DNA of 6,970 nucleotides from assembly GCA_028711875.1 (NCBI GenBank), contig JAQTRJ010000111.1, positions 1-6,970 on the forward strand. The letters are read 5' to 3'. Made by a program: the position numbers and the translations under genes. Positions 1 to 6,456 of the stretch are shown piece after piece. Below the pieces are notes generated by a model that saw only the letters and a program-made list of their open reading frames with translations, made no database searches and was not told where the DNA came from. Source of the stretch: a bacterium. GTDB taxonomy: Bacteria; Electryoneota; RPQS01. Each line of letters begins with the position of its first letter. Position 1 is the stretch's first letter.

Positions 1-1345
1 GCTGGAACGACTGAATTCCCAGTCGGTGCAGGGTTGGCGCGCGGTTGAGCAGCACCGGGTGATCCTGAATAATTTCTTCGAGGATCGCCCACACTTCGTC
101 GGTCTTGCGTTCGACCAATCGTTTGGCCGACTTCACCGTCTTGGTGTGTTCGTATTCGATCAGCTTGCGGATAATGAACGGCTTGAACAGCTCCACCGCC
201 ATATCCTTCGGCAGACCGCACTCGTGGAGCCGCAGCTCGGGTCCGACCACGATCACGCTGCGGCCCGAATAGTCCACGCGCTTGCCGAGCAGATTCTGCC
301 GGAAGCGTCCCTGCTTGCCCTTGAGATTGTCCGACAGACTCTTGAGCGGCCGGTTGCCGTCGGAACGCACGGCCACCGACTTGCGGCCGTTATCGAACAG
401 CGAGTCCACCGCTTCCTGCAGCATGCGCTTCTCGTTGCGCAGAATCACTTCCGGCGCGCGGATCTCGATCAGCCGCTTCAGCCGGTTGTTGCGAATGATC
501 GTGCGGCGATACAGATCGTTTAAGTCCGATGTGGCGAACCGGCCGCCTTCGAGCGGAACCAGCGGCCGCAGATCGGGCGGCACCACCGGCACCACCGACA
601 TCACCATCCACTCCGGACGGTTCATCACACCGCCGTCTTCCCCCTTGAACGCTTCGACCACCCGCAGCTTCTTGATCGCGTCGTGCTTGCGCTGCGCGCT
701 CGATTCGACGCGAATCTGCGCGCGCAGTTCGCCGGCCATCTCTTCGATCGGCTCGGCGGCCAGGAGATCGCGCACGGCCTCGCCGCCCATCTTGGCCACG
801 AACCGCTCTTCGGGCGGCAGCTCCTCCTGCGATCCGATCGAATTCATCACCTCCAGATATTCCGCCTCGGACAGCAGGTCCTTGCGCCGCAGCGTGCTCT
901 TGCCGGGCTGAATCACCGCGAACGATTCGTAGTAAATCACCCGCTCCAGATCGCGCGTGCTCATGTTGAGCACAAGGCTGATCTTGGACGGCAGGCTGCG
1001 GAAATACCAGATGTGAACCACCGGCACCGCCAGACTGATGTGACCCATGCGCTTGCGGCGGACGTCCTTCTTCGTGACCTCCACTCCGCAGCGGTCGCAG
1101 ACGATGCCCTTATAGCGAATGCCGCGGTATTTGCCGCAATGGCATTCCCAATCCTTCACCGGGCCAAAAATCTTCTCGCAGAACAAGCCGTCCTTCTCGG
1201 GCTTGTAACTGCGATAGTTGATCGTCTCCGGCTTGGTGACTTCGCCGTGCGACCACGAAAGAATCATGTCGGGCGACGCCAGACTGATCCCGATTTTCGA
1301 GAAGTTCCCCGTTTCGGATTCGTCTGCTGTATAAAGCGGCAGCAT
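1..1345 (-). CDS. rpoC: DNA-directed RNA polymerase subunit beta' (N-terminal part, runs off the window)
   Basis: This is the largest subunit of RNA polymerase; with beta it forms the DNA-binding cleft and catalytic centre. Reading the minus strand from the ATG at 1345 gives 448 open codons up to the window edge, about a third of a typical beta'. The zinc-binding domain is intact, with Cys68, Cys70, Cys83 and Cys86. The clamp coiled-coil region that binds sigma lies at about 286-321 ([20 protein letters not shown]). [12 protein letters not shown] follows at about 352-363, and [14 protein letters not shown] at about 432-445, next to the active site. The catalytic NADFDGD motif would lie just beyond the window. 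The start is supported by AGGAG at 1351-1355, five bases upstream. The gene follows rpoB after 69 nt, as in most bacteria. Phrases such as [10 protein letters not shown] and [12 protein letters not shown] look like the FCB type (inference). I see no frameshift or missing key residue. Confidence 0.98.
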   Translation of the reverse strand, partial: MLPLYTADESETGNFSKIGISLASPDMILSWSHGEVTKPETINYRSYKPEKDGLFCEKIFGPVKDWECHCGKYRGIRYKGIVCDRCGVEVTKKDVRRKRMGHISLAVPVVHIWYFRSLPSKISLVLNMSTRDLERVIYYESFAVIQPGKSTLRRKDLLSEAEYLEVMNSIGSQEELPPEERFVAKMGGEAVRDLLAAEPIEEMAGELRAQIRVESSAQRKHDAIKKLRVVEAFKGEDGGVMNRPEWMVMSVVPVVPPDLRPLVPLEGGRFATSDLNDLYRRTIIRNNRLKRLIEIRAPEVILRNEKRMLQEAVDSLFDNGRKSVAVRSDGNRPLKSLSDNLKGKQGRFRQNLLGKRVDYSGRSVIVVGPELRLHECGLPKDMAVELFKPFIIRKLIEYEHTKTVKSAKRLVERKTDEVWAILEEIIQDHPVLLNRAPTLHRLGIQSFQ

Positions 1346-1350
1346 AGTGT

Positions 1351-1355
1351 CTCCT
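1351..1355 (-). promoter_or_regulatory. Ribosome binding site of rpoC
   Basis: The minus strand reads AGGAG followed by ACACT and then the ATG of rpoC, a standard Shine-Dalgarno sequence with five-base spacing. It fixes the rpoC start at 1345. Confidence 0.85.
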
Positions 1356-1379
1356 GATTGTTGCGTGGACCGGATCGCT

Positions 1380-1403
1380 CCGCCCGGCGGATCCCGCGGG
1401 CGG
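1380..1403 (-). other. GC-rich hairpin in the rpoB-rpoC gap
   Basis: On the transcribed strand the arms CCGCCCG (1403-1397) and CGGGCGG (1386-1380) pair over 7 bp. The 10-nt interior can add three pairs (CGG with CCG) if one C is bulged, leaving a GAT loop. No T run follows, so it does not look like an intrinsic terminator. It sits between the rpoB stop and the rpoC ribosome binding site, leaving that site free. Possible roles are an RNA processing site, a stabilising element or a ribosome spacer; none can be decided from sequence alone. Confidence 0.5.
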
Positions 1404-1414
1404 TTCGCGCAAGA

Positions 1415-4400
1415 CTACTCCATCAGTTTCACATCCAGCCCCAGTCCTCGCAATTCATTGATGAACACATGGAACGATTCGGGGACGCCGGGTATAGGCA
1501 AATTCTCGCCCTTGACGATCGCCTCGTAGGTCCGCGCGCGACCGTTCACGTCGTCCGATTTTACCGTGAGAATTTCTTGAAGCACGTGCGCCGCGCCGTA
1601 GGCTTCCAGCGCCCAAACTTCCATTTCTCCGAAACGCTGGCCGCCGAACTGCGCCTTGCCGCCGAGCGGCTGCTGAGTGATTAAACTGTACGGGCCGATC
1701 GAGCGGGCGTGAATCTTATCGTCCACAAGGTGCGACAGCTTCATCATGTAGATGTGGCCGACCGTCGTTTCCTGCTCGAAGCTCTCGCCCGTCCGTCCGT
1801 CGAACAGATAGGTCTTTCCGTTCAGCGGCAACTCGGCGCGGGTCAGCCACTCTTCCAGATCGCCGATTTTCGCGCCGTCGAACACCGGCGTGGCGAAGTA
1901 GACTCCCAGCCGATGCGCCGCCCACCCCAGCGTCGTCTCGAAAATCTGCCCGATGTTCATCCGCGACGGCACGCTAAGCGGGTTCAGGATGAGGTCTACC
2001 GGCGTGCCGTCCGAGAGAAACGGCATATCCTCGAGCGGTACGACCTTGCCCACCACGCCCTTGTTGCCATGGCGGCCGGCCATCTTATCGCCAACCGTGA
2101 TCTTGCGTTTTTGCGCCACGTACACGCGCACGAGCTGAACGATTCCCGGAGGCAATTCGTCGCCCACCTGAATGCGGTATTTCTCGTTCTTGTGCTCGTT
2201 CTGCGCCACGAACAGGCGATCGCGGTATTTCTCGAAGGCCTGCTCAATCTGCTCGTTCACCGCTTCATTGTCCGTCCAGTCGTAGCGGGCTTCCACTTCG
2301 TCGAAATCAAGCGCCTTCAGCGCCGCTTCGGTGAACGCCGCTCCTTCGGCAATCAAGATGTTGCTCAGCGAGCGATCCCGAATCTCCTTCGACTTGTGGC
2401 CGCGCAGAATCGCATACAGCTCCTCGGCCAGCGTCCGCTTGAGCGACAGACTCGACTGCTGGAAACGCAGATCGAGTTCCTCGAGCGCTTTCTTGTCTTC
2501 GCGGCGCGTCTTGGCGTCCTTCTTCTTGCGGCTGAACAGCTTCGTGTTGATGACGATTCCGTACATGCCGGTGTGCGCCTTCAGGCTCGCGTCCTTCACG
2601 TCGCCGGCCTTGTCGCCGAAAATCGCCTTGAGCAATTTGTCTTCCGGCGTCAGGTCGGTTTCGCCCTTGGGAGTCACCTTGCCGACCAGAATATCGCCCG
2701 GCCTCACGATGGCGCCGACGCGGATGACTCCGTTCTCGTCCAAATCCTTGACCGCGTCTTCCGACACGTTGGGGATTTCCCGCGTGAGCTCCTCTTCGCC
2801 GCGCTTGGTCTCGCGGACCTGAAGCTCAAGCTCCTCGATATTGATCGAGGTGAACACGTCGTCGTAAACGATGCGCTCGGACACGATGATCGAGTCTTCG
2901 AAATTGTAGCCCATCCACGGCATGAACGCCGCCAGCACGTTCCGGCCCAGCGCCAAATCGCCCTTTTCGGTCGCGCAGCCGTCCGCCAGCACTTGTCCCT
3001 TTTTGACCTGCTCGCCCTCGGCCACGATCGGCCGCTGATTGATGCAGGTATCTTGATTCGTGCGGTAGAACTTTTTCAGCTTGAACGTGACCGCTTCGTC
3101 CTTCACGCCGTCGGGCGCGTCGCCGTTGTCGTCGCTCGGCCGCTCCCGCCCGCGGAACACGATTCGGTTCGAATCCACGTACTCCACAATCCCGTCCTCC
3201 GGCGCGAGAATCAGCGTGCGCGAATCCTCCGCCGCCTTGCGCTCCATGCCGGTACCCACGTAGGGCGCGTGCGGGAGGATCAGCGGCACCGCCTGACGCT
3301 GCATGTTCGAGCCCATCAGCGCGCGGTTGGCGTCGTCGTGCTCGAGAAACGGAATCAGCGCCGCGGCCACCGATACGATCTGCGACGGAGCCACGTCCAT
3401 GAAGTCAATTTCGCTCGGGCCGTGAATCGGAAAGTCGCTCCGATGACGGCACTTGATGCGGTCGGTCTGAAATTCGCCGCGCGGATTGATCGGCGTGTTC
3501 GCCTGAGCGATCGCCACCCGGTCCTCTTCGTCGGCGGAAAGATATTCGATCTGCTTCGTGGCCCGCCCGTTTTTCACCACCCGGTACGGCGTCTCCACGA
3601 AGCCCATGTCGTTGATCTTGGCATACGTGCACAGCGACGAAATCAAACCGATGTTCGGACCTTCAGGCGTCTCGATCGGACACAGCCGCCCGTAGTGAGT
3701 GTAATGGACGTCGCGGACCTCGAAGCCCGCGCGCTCGCGGGTCAGTCCGCCCGGTCCCAGAGCGGAGAGCCGGCGCTTATGGGTGAGTTCGGTGAGCGGA
3801 TTGACCTGATCGAGAAACTGCGAAAGCTGATTCGTGCCGAAAAACGTGTTGATCACCGAGGTGATCGTCCGCACGTTGATGAGGTCCTGCGGCGTCAGCG
3901 ACTCGCTGTCCCGCAGATTCATGCGCTCTTTAATCGTCCGCGCCATACGCGACAGCGCCACGCTGAACTGATTGGCCAGTTGCTCGCCCACCGTGCGCAC
4001 GCGGCGGTTGCCGAGATGGTCAATGTCGTCGGGACCTTGCTTGCCGGTGCGCAGCTTGAGCACGTGTTTGAGAATGGCGAGGATATCGTCCTCGGTCAGC
4101 ACGGTCGTCTCCAGCGGCACGCTCAGATCGAGCTTGCTGTTGATGCGATAGCGCCCCACCGCTCCCAGATCGTAGCGCTTCTCGTCGAAAAAGAGCCGGT
4201 GCAGGAACTTGCGAGCGGTCTCGATGTCCGGCGGCTCGCCGCTGCGCAGTTCGCGATAGATCACTTCCAGAGCCTTGTCGGGGCTGTCGGACTTGTCCTT
4301 AGCGAGCGTGTTGCGCAAAATATCATAGACCGTGTCCCGCTTCCTGATTCGCAACAGCTCGACCGATTTGACCTTGGCCGCCAGCAGCGCCTCGCACAAC

Positions 4401-5203
4401 TCGTCGGTGAGTTCGACGCCCGACTGCGCCAGCACCTCGCCGGTGGCCGTGTTGATCACGTCCATCGCCAACGGCCGGCCGAATTCCTTCGACACGTCTT
4501 TCCGGCTCAGCGGCACCTCTTCGATGTACTCGAACAGCTCCAGAATGTCGCGCGTTGTGGCGTGTCCCAACGCCCGCAGCAGTGTCGTCGCCGGGAATTT
4601 CTTCCGGCGGTCAATGTAGACGTAGAGGACGTCGCTGATATCGGTCGTGAACTCGATCCACGAACCGCGAAACGGAATGATCCGTGCCGTGTAGATCCTC
4701 TTGCCGTTGGGATGCACGTCGTCGCTGAACGATACGCCCGGACTGCGATGCAGCTGCGAGACGATCACGCGCTCGGCGCCGTTGATGATGAACGTGCCCG
4801 ACATCGTCATCAACGGCAGATTGCCCAGATACACGTCGCTCTCGATCGTGTTGTCGAACGTGCTGCCTTCCGTCCCTTCGTCGCGCGATGAGAGCCGCAG
4901 CTTCGCCTTCAGCGCCGCCTGAAACGTGACTCCTCGCTCGCGGCATTCGTCTTCGTCATACTTCGGCTCTTCCACGTAGTACTCGACGAACTCGAGAATA
5001 TGCGTTTCCCGATTGTCAATGATCGGGAAAATATTCTGGAACACCGCCTGCAGTCCTTGCAGTTTCCGCTTCGAGGGCTGGGCATGCTGCTGCAGAAATT
5101 CGTCGAAGCTCCGGATCTGCACGTCGAGCAAATCGGGCAGATCGAGCACCTCCGGAATCTTCGAAAAATTGATCCGCTGAATGGATTTTCGCGTGTCGCG
5201 CAA
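1415..5203 (-). CDS. rpoB: DNA-directed RNA polymerase subunit beta, TTG start
   Basis: This is the second-largest subunit of RNA polymerase; it forms one side of the active-site cleft and the rifampicin pocket. The reading frame has 1262 residues and ends in TAG. Family landmarks are in order: the N-terminal part with [23 protein letters not shown] (about 134-156); the rifampicin region [29 protein letters not shown] (about 459-487); [13 protein letters not shown] (508-520); [15 protein letters not shown] (765-779); [12 protein letters not shown] (1038-1049), with Lys1040 and Lys1048 matching the two catalytic-centre lysines; and the C-terminal [18 protein letters not shown]. Residues about 888-1010 are a charged flap insertion comparable to that of E. 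coli beta. The start is TTG at 5203: AGGGAG lies 7 nt upstream, and an in-frame TGA at 5216-5218 rules out an earlier start. The N-terminus ([27 protein letters not shown]) matches the family from its beginning. It sits 202 nt after rplL and 69 nt before rpoC. Confidence 0.99.
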   Translation of the reverse strand: MRDTRKSIQRINFSKIPEVLDLPDLLDVQIRSFDEFLQQHAQPSKRKLQGLQAVFQNIFPIIDNRETHILEFVEYYVEEPKYDEDECRERGVTFQAALKAKLRLSSRDEGTEGSTFDNTIESDVYLGNLPLMTMSGTFIINGAERVIVSQLHRSPGVSFSDDVHPNGKRIYTARIIPFRGSWIEFTTDISDVLYVYIDRRKKFPATTLLRALGHATTRDILELFEYIEEVPLSRKDVSKEFGRPLAMDVINTATGEVLAQSGVELTDELCEALLAAKVKSVELLRIRKRDTVYDILRNTLAKDKSDSPDKALEVIYRELRSGEPPDIETARKFLHRLFFDEKRYDLGAVGRYRINSKLDLSVPLETTVLTEDDILAILKHVLKLRTGKQGPDDIDHLGNRRVRTVGEQLANQFSVALSRMARTIKERMNLRDSESLTPQDLINVRTITSVINTFFGTNQLSQFLDQVNPLTELTHKRRLSALGPGGLTRERAGFEVRDVHYTHYGRLCPIETPEGPNIGLISSLCTYAKINDMGFVETPYRVVKNGRATKQIEYLSADEEDRVAIAQANTPINPRGEFQTDRIKCRHRSDFPIHGPSEIDFMDVAPSQIVSVAAALIPFLEHDDANRALMGSNMQRQAVPLILPHAPYVGTGMERKAAEDSRTLILAPEDGIVEYVDSNRIVFRGRERPSDDNGDAPDGVKDEAVTFKLKKFYRTNQDTCINQRPIVAEGEQVKKGQVLADGCATEKGDLALGRNVLAAFMPWMGYNFEDSIIVSERIVYDDVFTSINIEELELQVRETKRGEEELTREIPNVSEDAVKDLDENGVIRVGAIVRPGDILVGKVTPKGETDLTPEDKLLKAIFGDKAGDVKDASLKAHTGMYGIVINTKLFSRKKKDAKTRREDKKALEELDLRFQQSSLSLKRTLAEELYAILRGHKSKEIRDRSLSNILIAEGAAFTEAALKALDFDEVEARYDWTDNEAVNEQIEQAFEKYRDRLFVAQNEHKNEKYRIQVGDELPPGIVQLVRVYVAQKRKITVGDKMAGRHGNKGVVGKVVPLEDMPFLSDGTPVDLILNPLSVPSRMNIGQIFETTLGWAAHRLGVYFATPVFDGAKIGDLEEWLTRAELPLNGKTYLFDGRTGESFEQETTVGHIYMMKLSHLVDDKIHARSIGPYSLITQQPLGGKAQFGGQRFGEMEVWALEAYGAAHVLQEILTVKSDDVNGRARTYEAIVKGENLPIPGVPESFHVFINELRGLGLDVKLME

Positions 5204-5210
5204 GACGAAT

Positions 5211-5216
5211 CTCCCT
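5211..5216 (-). promoter_or_regulatory. Ribosome binding site that fixes the TTG start of rpoB
   Basis: The minus strand reads AGGGAG, then seven bases, then TTG. Its first base overlaps the in-frame TGA at 5216-5218, so no upstream start is possible in this frame. I saw no better start near the beginning of the conserved N-terminus; the next in-frame candidate is a GTG at residue 19, already inside conserved sequence. Confidence 0.8.
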
Positions 5217-5256
5217 CACTTCGTGAACGATTCGCGGCCCGTCAACCCCGGTTTCC

Positions 5257-5288
5257 GCCCGAAAAACTCGCTCGGACAGCCCGAAAAA
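5257..5288 (-). repeat. 10-nt direct repeat in the rpoB leader
   Basis: The transcribed strand carries TTTTTCGGGC twice, at 5288-5279 and 5266-5257, with a period of 22 nt. Between the copies lies GTCCGA, which can pair with the second copy (6 bp including one G-U, 9-nt loop) or, over 4 bp, with the first, so two mutually exclusive small hairpins are possible. The repeat is seen directly; any switching function is speculation, and the repeat may be chance. Confidence 0.5.
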
Positions 5289-5323
5289 TGACGCGCCGAT
5301 AAACGCAGAATTGCCAAGCCCGT

Positions 5324-5340
5324 TCCGCAGCGTTGGCGGA
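5324..5340 (-). other. Hairpin in the rplL-rpoB gap
   Basis: On the transcribed strand TCCGC (5340-5336) pairs with GCGGA (5328-5324) around a 7-nt loop. An outer pair TTGCC/GGCAA (5352-5348 with 5315-5311) could close the region across an 8 by 7 internal loop. There is no T run. It may be an attenuation or RNA-processing structure, by analogy with the E. coli rplL-rpoB gap, but the stem is short. Confidence 0.4.
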
Positions 5341-5405
5341 TGAACTCGGCAACCCTGATGTTCTGTGCGGTAGGTCGAACGATAACGGGATTCGGACGAA
5401 CGCGA

Positions 5406-5777
5406 TCATTTGATCTCGATCGTTGCTCCCTGCTCCTCAAGTTTCGCCTTGATCTTTTCCGCTTCGTCCTTCGGCACGCCTTCCTTGACCGGCTTCGGTG
5501 CGCTGTCCACCAGGTCCTTCGCTTCCTTCAGACCCAAACCGGTCAGCTCGCGCACAACCTTGATGACCTGAATCTTCTTCTCGCCGATGACGGACAGAAT
5601 CACGTCGAATTCGGTCTTCTCTTCCACCGGCGCGGCGGCGGCACCGGCCATCGCCGGCATCGCGCCCATCATCATCGGAGCGGCGGCGGTCACGCCGAAC
5701 TTGTCCTCGAGAGCCTTCTTCAGCTCCACGAGTTCGAGGACCGTCATCTTCTCGATGGCTTCGATAATCTGGTTCAC
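5406..5777 (-). CDS. rplL: 50S ribosomal protein L7/L12, GTG start
   Basis: L7/L12 is the multicopy stalk protein of the 50S subunit; its dimers bind the C-terminal helix of L10 and recruit translation GTPases. The frame encodes 123 residues, normal for the family. The N-terminal dimerisation domain is at about 1-30 ([28 protein letters not shown]). An Ala/Met-rich hinge follows at about 31-52. The globular C-terminal domain (about 53-123) contains the hallmark [24 protein letters not shown], which includes the factor-binding surface. The start is GTG at 5777: GGAG lies six bases upstream, and an in-frame TAA at 5790-5792 excludes an earlier start. The hinge is unusually rich in methionine, with five in residues 35-43. 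The leader is A-rich and looks unstructured, which would suit the high translation needed for several copies per ribosome (inference). Confidence 0.99.
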   Translation of the reverse strand: MNQIIEAIEKMTVLELVELKKALEDKFGVTAAAPMMMGAMPAMAGAAAAPVEEKTEFDVILSVIGEKKIQVIKVVRELTGLGLKEAKDLVDSAPKPVKEGVPKDEAEKIKAKLEEQGATIEIK

Positions 5778-5783
5778 GGGTTT

Positions 5784-5787
5784 CTCC
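5784..5787 (-). promoter_or_regulatory. Ribosome binding site that fixes the GTG start of rplL
   Basis: The minus strand reads GGAG, then AAACCC, then GTG. The in-frame TAA at 5790-5792 prevents an upstream start. The preceding stretch (about 5788-5812) is mostly A and C and should stay single-stranded, favouring efficient initiation. Confidence 0.8.
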
Positions 5788-5817
5788 GTTTATGTTTTGT
5801 TGTTGTTTCGTTCCGTC

Positions 5818-5839
5818 AAGCCGGCCTGTCAGGCGGCTT
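5818..5839 (-). other. Hairpin spanning the rplJ stop codon
   Basis: On the transcribed strand AAGCCG (5839-5834) pairs with CGGCTT (5823-5818), and the inner CCT/AGG pair closes a GAC loop, with one bulged C. The TGA stop of rplJ lies in the loop and upper stem. It is followed by an A/C-rich stretch rather than a T run, so it is not an intrinsic terminator. It could protect or process the mRNA between rplJ and rplL, where a several-fold difference in protein output is needed; that role is inference. Confidence 0.5.
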
Positions 5840-6374
5840 TCTTCTGCTCGATAATCTGGTCAATCACGGACACGAAGTCGCGCAGGACGCCCGAAATCAC
5901 GCCGTGGAATCCCTGCACCGGACTGAACAGCGCGCCGATCACCATCGCCAGCGCGACGTCGCGGCTGGGCAGATCCTTGATCGCCTTCACGTCCTTGGCC
6001 AAGATCACACTGCCTTCGAGCAGCGCGCCCTTGATGACCAGTTTCTCGTTCTTCGCCGAATAGTCCCACAGAATTTTCGCCGGAACCGTGCCGTCCTGAT
6101 AGCCGAATGCCAGCGCCGTCGGGCCTTCGAGCAGGTTCAACACCCCGTCGTAGCCCTTCTCCTTCAGAACCCGCCGCGAAAACGTGTTCTTGCACACCAC
6201 GTAGTCCACGTGATTCTGAAAGCACTGACGGCGCAGATCGGTCATCTCCGCCACGGTCAGTCCGCGAAAATCCGTAAAGTAGATTCCCCGCGCGCGCGCC
6301 ACCTTGTCGGTCAGCGCTTGAATGGTCTCCACTTTCTTGGGTTTGGGCGGTCGTTTGGTCGTTTCCGTTTGCAT
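5829..6374 (-). CDS. rplJ: 50S ribosomal protein L10
   Basis: L10 anchors the L7/L12 stalk to 23S rRNA near L11; in many bacteria the L10-L12 complex also represses its own operon by binding the rplJ leader mRNA. The frame encodes 181 residues, slightly longer than the usual 165-175 because of a basic, proline-containing N-terminal extension (KRPPKPKK, residues 7-14). Family motifs are DFRGLTVAEMTDLRR (35-49), KNTFSRR (62-68), LEGPTALAFGYQD (82-94) and LPSRDVALAMVIGALFSPVQGF (135-156). The C-terminal stretch at about 157-178 is the expected L12-binding helix. The ATG at 6374 has only a weak Shine-Dalgarno match (GAG in TGAGACC). An out-of-frame ATG lies at 6382-6380. The gene lies 71 nt after rplA and 51 nt before rplL. 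Identity is certain; the exact start is likely rather than proven. Confidence 0.98.
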   Translation of the reverse strand: MQTETTKRPPKPKKVETIQALTDKVARARGIYFTDFRGLTVAEMTDLRRQCFQNHVDYVVCKNTFSRRVLKEKGYDGVLNLLEGPTALAFGYQDGTVPAKILWDYSAKNEKLVIKGALLEGSVILAKDVKAIKDLPSRDVALAMVIGALFSPVQGFHGVISGVLRDFVSVIDQIIEQKKAA

Positions 6375-6389
6375 GGTCTCATAGGGTTT

Positions 6390-6420
6390 CGCGCTTCGAT
6401 CAGAGGCGGATCGTCGCGCG
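6390..6420 (-). promoter_or_regulatory. Candidate rplJ leader structure (possible L10 autoregulatory site)
   Basis: The transcribed strand forms two 5-bp helices: CGCGC (6420-6416) with GCGCG (6394-6390), and CGATC (6413-6409) with GATCG (6401-6397). They are separated by an internal loop of GA opposite AA, and the hairpin loop is the 7-nt CGCCTCT. The structure ends 15 nt before the rplJ ATG. A helix, purine-rich internal loop, helix arrangement in an rplJ leader recalls the known L10 leader family, where L10 and L12 bind to repress translation. It is shorter than described leaders and has no clear three-base kink-turn bulge, so the assignment is tentative. Confidence 0.45.
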
Positions 6421-6433
6421 GTTTGGATATGCG

Positions 6434-6456
6434 AAAAAAGGCGGCCTACTTGGCCG
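6434..6456 (-). terminator. Weak terminator or attenuator-like hairpin at the rplA stop
   Basis: On the transcribed strand CGGCC (6456-6452) pairs with GGCCG (6446-6442) around the loop AAGTA, then CC and six T (6439-6434). This has the form of an intrinsic terminator, and it contains the TAG stop of rplA. The stem is only 5 bp and two bases separate it from the T run, so termination would be partial at most. Full termination would require a new promoter for rplJ, and I do not see a convincing one in the remaining gap. Confidence 0.45.

Larger units (their letters stand above)
5204..5405 (-). other. rplL-rpoB intergenic leader (202 nt)
   Basis: This is the longest gap in the window and holds no credible gene. 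On the transcribed strand it contains a 5-bp hairpin at 5324-5340, flanked by the complementary pentamers TTGCC (5352-5348) and GGCAA (5315-5311), which could close it from outside. It also has a 10-nt direct repeat nearer rpoB. I find no convincing -35/-10 pair and no stem followed by a T run. In E. coli the corresponding gap holds an attenuator and an RNase III site (established knowledge); a similar dosage-adjusting role here is inference. Confidence 0.5.

Noticed and set aside
26..1357. Several plus-strand open frames opposite the start of rpoC.
   Set aside because: The minus strand encodes an unmistakable RpoC N-terminus with its zinc-binding cysteines; the plus-strand frames are mirror effects of codon bias.
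1709..4891. A 1060-codon open frame on the plus strand opposite rpoB.
   Set aside because: It is antisense to a certain gene. Its product is a His/Arg/Leu/Val/Gln-rich sequence with no recognisable domain, as expected from the complement of a GC-rich, codon-biased gene.
5236..5320. Possible promoters for rpoB at TTGGCA (5316-5311) or TTGACG (5245-5240) on the minus strand.
   Set aside because: No acceptable -10 hexamer lies 16-18 nt downstream of either.
5216..5440. A 74-codon minus-strand frame in the rplL-rpoB gap.
   Set aside because: It begins inside rplL in another frame, has no good ribosome binding site, and has an Arg-rich composition without a recognisable family. It ends at the TGA just before the rpoB start.
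6375..6445. Possible internal promoter for rplJ near the CATATC sequence after the T run.
   Set aside because: There is no matching -35 element at suitable spacing, only the T run of the hairpin.
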